A stretch of 16,607 nt of DNA. It comes from DASUGM01 sp036274055. Lineage in GTDB: Bacteria; Acidobacteriota; Vicinamibacteria; Vicinamibacterales; SCN-69-37. Both the position numbers and the translations under genes were made by a program. The notes under the pieces are model-generated. The model worked only from the letters and a program-made list of their open reading frames with translations, was not told the origin of the DNA and did no database searches. The stretch covers positions 1-16,607 of the forward strand of contig DASUGM010000082.1 in the NCBI GenBank assembly GCA_036274055.1, given 5' to 3'. Shown in pieces: positions 14,421-16,607 of the stretch (its first letter is position 1; each line of letters begins with the position of its first letter).

Positions 14421-14469
14421 GAGGTCGGGTGGCCTTTATGCAGTCGACGCATAAAGGCCACCCGACCTC
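14421..14469. repeat. Perfect 21-bp inverted repeat with 7-nt loop
   Basis: Arms 14421-14441 (gaggtcgggtggcctttatg plus c) and 14449-14469 are exact reverse complements, separated by agtcgac. On the minus strand the stem is followed by a T-rich stretch (ccttttcaaacctttc), like an intrinsic terminator reading toward PadR2. No gene upstream on that strand needs one, so a mobile palindromic repeat is equally likely. It lies just upstream of the feoA promoter. Confidence 0.85.
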
Positions 14470-14479
14470 TAACCCCGAC

Positions 14480-14508
14480 TTGACTGGTCGGGTTTCACGC
14501 CATATGCT
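14480..14508 (+). promoter_or_regulatory. Sigma-70-type promoter of feoAB
   Basis: TTGACT (14480-14485), a 17-bp spacer, then TATGCT (14503-14508), the best -35/-10 pair in the window. Transcription would begin near 14515, about 30 nt before the feoA GTG. The -35 lies in the loop of a 6-bp inverted repeat, CCCGAC (14474-14479) and GTCGGG (14487-14492). Confidence 0.65.
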
Positions 14509-14512
14509 CCTT

Positions 14513-14532
14513 ACTGGTCTAACGAGATCAGT
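14513..14532 (+). promoter_or_regulatory. Inverted repeat over the feoAB start site, candidate operator
   Basis: ACTGGTCT (14513-14520) and AGATCAGT (14525-14532) are inverted with one mismatch (a G-U pair in RNA), separated by AACG. It overlaps the predicted transcription start. It does not resemble the Fur or DtxR consensus, so the regulator is unknown. It could equally be a small leader hairpin. Confidence 0.4.
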
Positions 14533-14544
14533 CTCAGGAATAAA

Positions 14545-14826
14545 GTGTCTGTCCCCCCTGATAACGCCGCCGCCTCCGCCGCCCGATCTCTGCCCGCGCC
14601 GATACGGCTGTCGGAAGTTGCGTCCGGCTGCACTGCGCGGCTGCATGCGGCGCTGCTCCGGCCGGAAGATTGCGCGCTGCTCAAGGCGCTTGGCCTGACG
14701 GATCGATCGGTGATGCGCGTGTGCCAGGTGGGCGAGCCCTGCATCGTGCAGGTGAAGACGACACGTATCGGGCTCTCACGCGTGGTTGCCGACGGCATCC
14801 TCGTCGTTCCTGAGCCGGTTAGCTGA
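14545..14826 (+). CDS. feoA: FeoA-family ferrous iron transport accessory protein
   Basis: 93 residues from a GTG at 14545, preceded by AGGA (14536-14539). The SH3-like FeoA core spans about residues 20-91: PIRLSEVASG, then LLKALGLTDRSVMRVCQVGEPCIVQVKTTRIGLSRVVADGILV. This matches the family order of 'LSEL..G', 'R..LGL..G..V', 'G.P..V...G..L.L....A..I.V'. FeoA is a small cytoplasmic protein thought to assist or regulate FeoB. The first ~18 residues are Ala/Ser-rich and lie outside the domain. No later in-frame ATG would keep the domain, so GTG is preferred. Its stop overlaps the feoB ATG by 1 nt (TGATG). Confidence 0.85.
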   Translation: MSVPPDNAAASAARSLPAPIRLSEVASGCTARLHAALLRPEDCALLKALGLTDRSVMRVCQVGEPCIVQVKTTRIGLSRVVADGILVVPEPVS

Positions 14827-16607
14827 TGCCCTCTGCCGTCGTGCTTCGCGACCCGGCGCCTGCGGCACCGGGGCCGGTGCGCGTTCGGTCGAATCCGGCG
14901 CGGGTCGCGCTGATCGGCAATCCGAACACTGGCAAGACCACGCTGTTCAATCGCCTCTGCGGCACTCGCGCCAAGACGTCCAACTTTCCCGGCACCACGA
15001 CCAGCGCGCGCGTCGGCCGGGCGATGGTCGGCCGCGACACGCTGGTCGACATCGTCGATCTGCCGGGGCTCTATCAGCTGGCCCTCGATCTTCCCGAAGC
15101 CAAAATCGCGCGCGGCGTCCTCGCCGGCGAGGGACTGTTCGCCAGGCCCGACGCCGTGCTCGTCGTCGTCGACGCCTGCAATCTCACCCGCAATCTCGTC
15201 CTCGTCGGCGAATTGCTGGCGTTTGGCGTGCCGGTGGTCGTCGCGCTGAACATGGTCGATCTGGCGCAGCAGCGCGGCCTGACGCTCGATGCCGACCGCA
15301 TGCGCGCGCATCTGGGATGTCCGGTCGTGCCGATCGTCGCACGCAGGGCCCAGGGCATCGACGCCGTCCGCGACGCGCTCGGCGACGCCCTCGCGCCCGG
15401 AGCCGGCGCACCGGGGCATGCCGTCGCACCAGCTCATGCCGTCGCACCGGCTCATGGCGGCGCACTGGCGCACGGCGGTGATCTCGAAGCCTGGGCCGAG
15501 CACATCGTCGAGGACAGCGTCGGCGGGCACAGCGCAGTCGGCTCGGCCGCAGATACGCTCACGGAGCGTCTGGACAAAGCGTTCACGCATCCGATCCTCG
15601 GGCTGTTCGTTTTCGTCGGCGTGATGGTCGGGATGTTCTACGCGTTGTTTCAGCTCGCGCAGATCCCGATGGATCTCATCGAAGCGACGTTTGCGTACTT
15701 CGGCGACCTGGTCGGACGGCTGCTGCCGCCGGGCATCCTGCACGATCTCGTCTCGAAAGGGATCATCGGCGGCATCGCCGGAACGGTCGTGTTCCTGCCG
15801 CAGATCTGCCTGCTGTTCTTCCTCATCAGCCTGCTCGAGGACACCGGCTATCTCGCCCGCGCCGCGTTCGTCATGGACCGCGTGCTCTGCCGGTTTGGCC
15901 TGCCCGGCCACGCGTTCGTGCCGCTGCTGACGTCGCACGCATGCGCGCTGCCGGGGATCATGTCGACGCGGCTGATTCCCGATCGCCGCGATCGCTTCGC
16001 GACGATCCTGATCGCGCCGTTCATGAGCTGCTCGGCGCGCCTGCCGGTCTACGTGCTCCTGACGTGGGTGCTGTTCGCGGATCGCCCGCTCCTCGCCGGC
16101 CTCGCGTTTTCCGCGTGCTATCTGCTCGGCGGCGCCGCCGCGCTTCTGACCGCGCTGGTGGCTCGCCGGACGATTCTCCGCGGCGACGCGCGGCCGATGA
16201 TGCTCGAGCTGCCGTCGTACAAACGGCCGTCGTTCTCGAACGCGATCGTGATGGCCGCCGATCAGGGCCTTTCATTCCTCAAGACTGCCGGCACCGTGAT
16301 CATGTCGATTTGCGTCGTCATGTGGTGGCTGAATACGTTTCCGCGCACGGCGACGCCTGCTGAGGCGACCGCGCTGCGCTCGCAAGCCGTTTCGATCGCG
16401 TCAACCGATGCGAACCGCGCCGCCGCGCTCGAAGCCGACGCGGTCGCGATCGAGAATCGCGCCTCGCAGGCCGGCAGCTTTGCGGGGCGCCTCGGTCGGA
16501 CGGTTCAGCCCCTGTTCGCGCCGCTCGGCTTCGACTGGCAACTCACTGTCGGCGTGATGACGAGTTTTCTCGCTCGCGAAGTCTTCGTCTCGACGATGTC
16601 GGTGCTG
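14826..16607 (+). CDS. feoB: FeoB ferrous iron transporter (partial, C-terminus outside window)
   Basis: 594 residues visible. The N-terminal G domain has G1 GNPNTGKTT (31-39), the switch segment FPGTT (54-58), G3 DLPG (78-81), G4 NMVD (142-145) and G5 around VARR (171-174). The membrane domain starts at about 256 (HPILGLFVFVGVMVGMFYAL). It carries both conserved transport segments: SHACALPGIMSTR (370-382, with a Cys) and PFMSCSARLPVY (398-409), the two Gate motifs. The family imports Fe2+ across the inner membrane, driven or regulated by nucleotide hydrolysis. Between G5 and the first helix only about 85 residues remain, including a His repeat at 198-216. The final helices are cut off by the window edge. 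Translation is coupled to feoA (TGATG). Confidence 0.95.
   Translation, partial: MPSAVVLRDPAPAAPGPVRVRSNPARVALIGNPNTGKTTLFNRLCGTRAKTSNFPGTTTSARVGRAMVGRDTLVDIVDLPGLYQLALDLPEAKIARGVLAGEGLFARPDAVLVVVDACNLTRNLVLVGELLAFGVPVVVALNMVDLAQQRGLTLDADRMRAHLGCPVVPIVARRAQGIDAVRDALGDALAPGAGAPGHAVAPAHAVAPAHGGALAHGGDLEAWAEHIVEDSVGGHSAVGSAADTLTERLDKAFTHPILGLFVFVGVMVGMFYALFQLAQIPMDLIEATFAYFGDLVGRLLPPGILHDLVSKGIIGGIAGTVVFLPQICLLFFLISLLEDTGYLARAAFVMDRVLCRFGLPGHAFVPLLTSHACALPGIMSTRLIPDRRDRFATILIAPFMSCSARLPVYVLLTWVLFADRPLLAGLAFSACYLLGGAAALLTALVARRTILRGDARPMMLELPSYKRPSFSNAIVMAADQGLSFLKTAGTVIMSICVVMWWLNTFPRTATPAEATALRSQAVSIASTDANRAAALEADAVAIENRASQAGSFAGRLGRTVQPLFAPLGFDWQLTVGVMTSFLAREVFVSTMSVL
15399..15479 (+). repeat. 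18-bp tandem repeat within feoB encoding a His-containing linker
   Basis: Units of 18 bp begin at 15399, 15417, 15435 and 15453, with a partial unit from 15471. They encode GAGAPG, HAVAPA, HAVAPA, HGGALA and HGG. Units two and three differ at a single base (catgccgtcgcaccagct and catgccgtcgcaccggct), which points to recent duplication. Histidines fall at residues 198, 204, 210 and 216. Confidence 0.85.

Noticed and set aside
14545..14566. Trace of a REP-type transposon end at the GTGTCTGTCCCC-like start of feoA
   Set aside because: The resemblance is from memory only, with no transposase or second end visible, and the bases also serve as the feoA start.
14511..15938. 475-residue open frame antisense to feoAB
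   Set aside because: Composition is that of a reverse-strand shadow, with no recognisable domain, opposite a well-conserved FeoB.

Overview
The window is high-GC bacterial DNA (my impression is mid-60s percent GC). It most likely comes from Acidobacteriota, probably the Vicinamibacteria lineage. The strongest clue is two PadR-regulator plus 'ADOP' (acidobacterial duplicated orphan permease) gene pairs, an arrangement typical of that phylum. Low-complexity hairpin-forming repeats fill several gene boundaries and fit the same impression. No rRNA, tRNA, CRISPR array, transposase or prophage gene was found.

Layout: (1) 1-1432, minus: DUF58 gene followed by a BatA-type vWA gene that runs off the left edge. 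(2) 1433-1707: divergent spacer with a heptamer-repeat hairpin. (3) 1708-4763, plus: PadR1 and ADOP1, overlapping by 4 nt. (4) 4764-4911: convergent spacer that is nearly all one hairpin. (5) 4912-5901, minus: MoxR AAA+ ATPase, the usual partner of DUF58/BatA, here cut off from them by the PadR1-ADOP1 cassette. (6) 5929-6585, plus: HAD phosphatase of the phosphoglycolate phosphatase type. (7) 6596-7301, minus: VapBC-type toxin-antitoxin pair. (8) 7324-8145, plus: DUF481-like outer-membrane protein. (9) 8120-9936, minus: exported M19 dipeptidase and an SGNH hydrolase. (10) 9974-11242, plus: exported M20D amidohydrolase. (11) 11243-11376: GACCCAA-heptamer hairpin. (12) 11377-14369, minus: PadR2 and ADOP2. 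(13) 14370-14544: divergent spacer with a perfect 21-bp inverted repeat and a good sigma-70 promoter. (14) 14545-16607, plus: feoA and feoB, the latter cut by the right edge.

How the genes fit together: MoxR, DUF58 and BatA form the classic membrane-associated chaperone/vWA system. The dipeptidase and the M20D enzyme are a divergently transcribed pair of exported hydrolases suited to periplasmic peptide or N-acyl-amino-acid breakdown. FeoAB imports ferrous iron. The two ADOPs have MacB/FtsX-type permease architecture, but no ATPase partner is present in the window.

Most notable observations: (a) ten consecutive transcription units alternate strand without exception; (b) many first-gene starts lie 6-8 nt after a TANNNT box with no Shine-Dalgarno, which predicts leaderless mRNAs; (c) both ADOP genes carry an internal Shine-Dalgarno plus ATG exactly where the short prefix domain ends and the permease begins; (d) both PadR-ADOP cassettes are bracketed by hairpin repeats, and one of them splits the moxR-DUF58-batA cluster; (e) FeoB carries an 18-bp tandem repeat encoding histidines every six residues between its G domain and first membrane helix.
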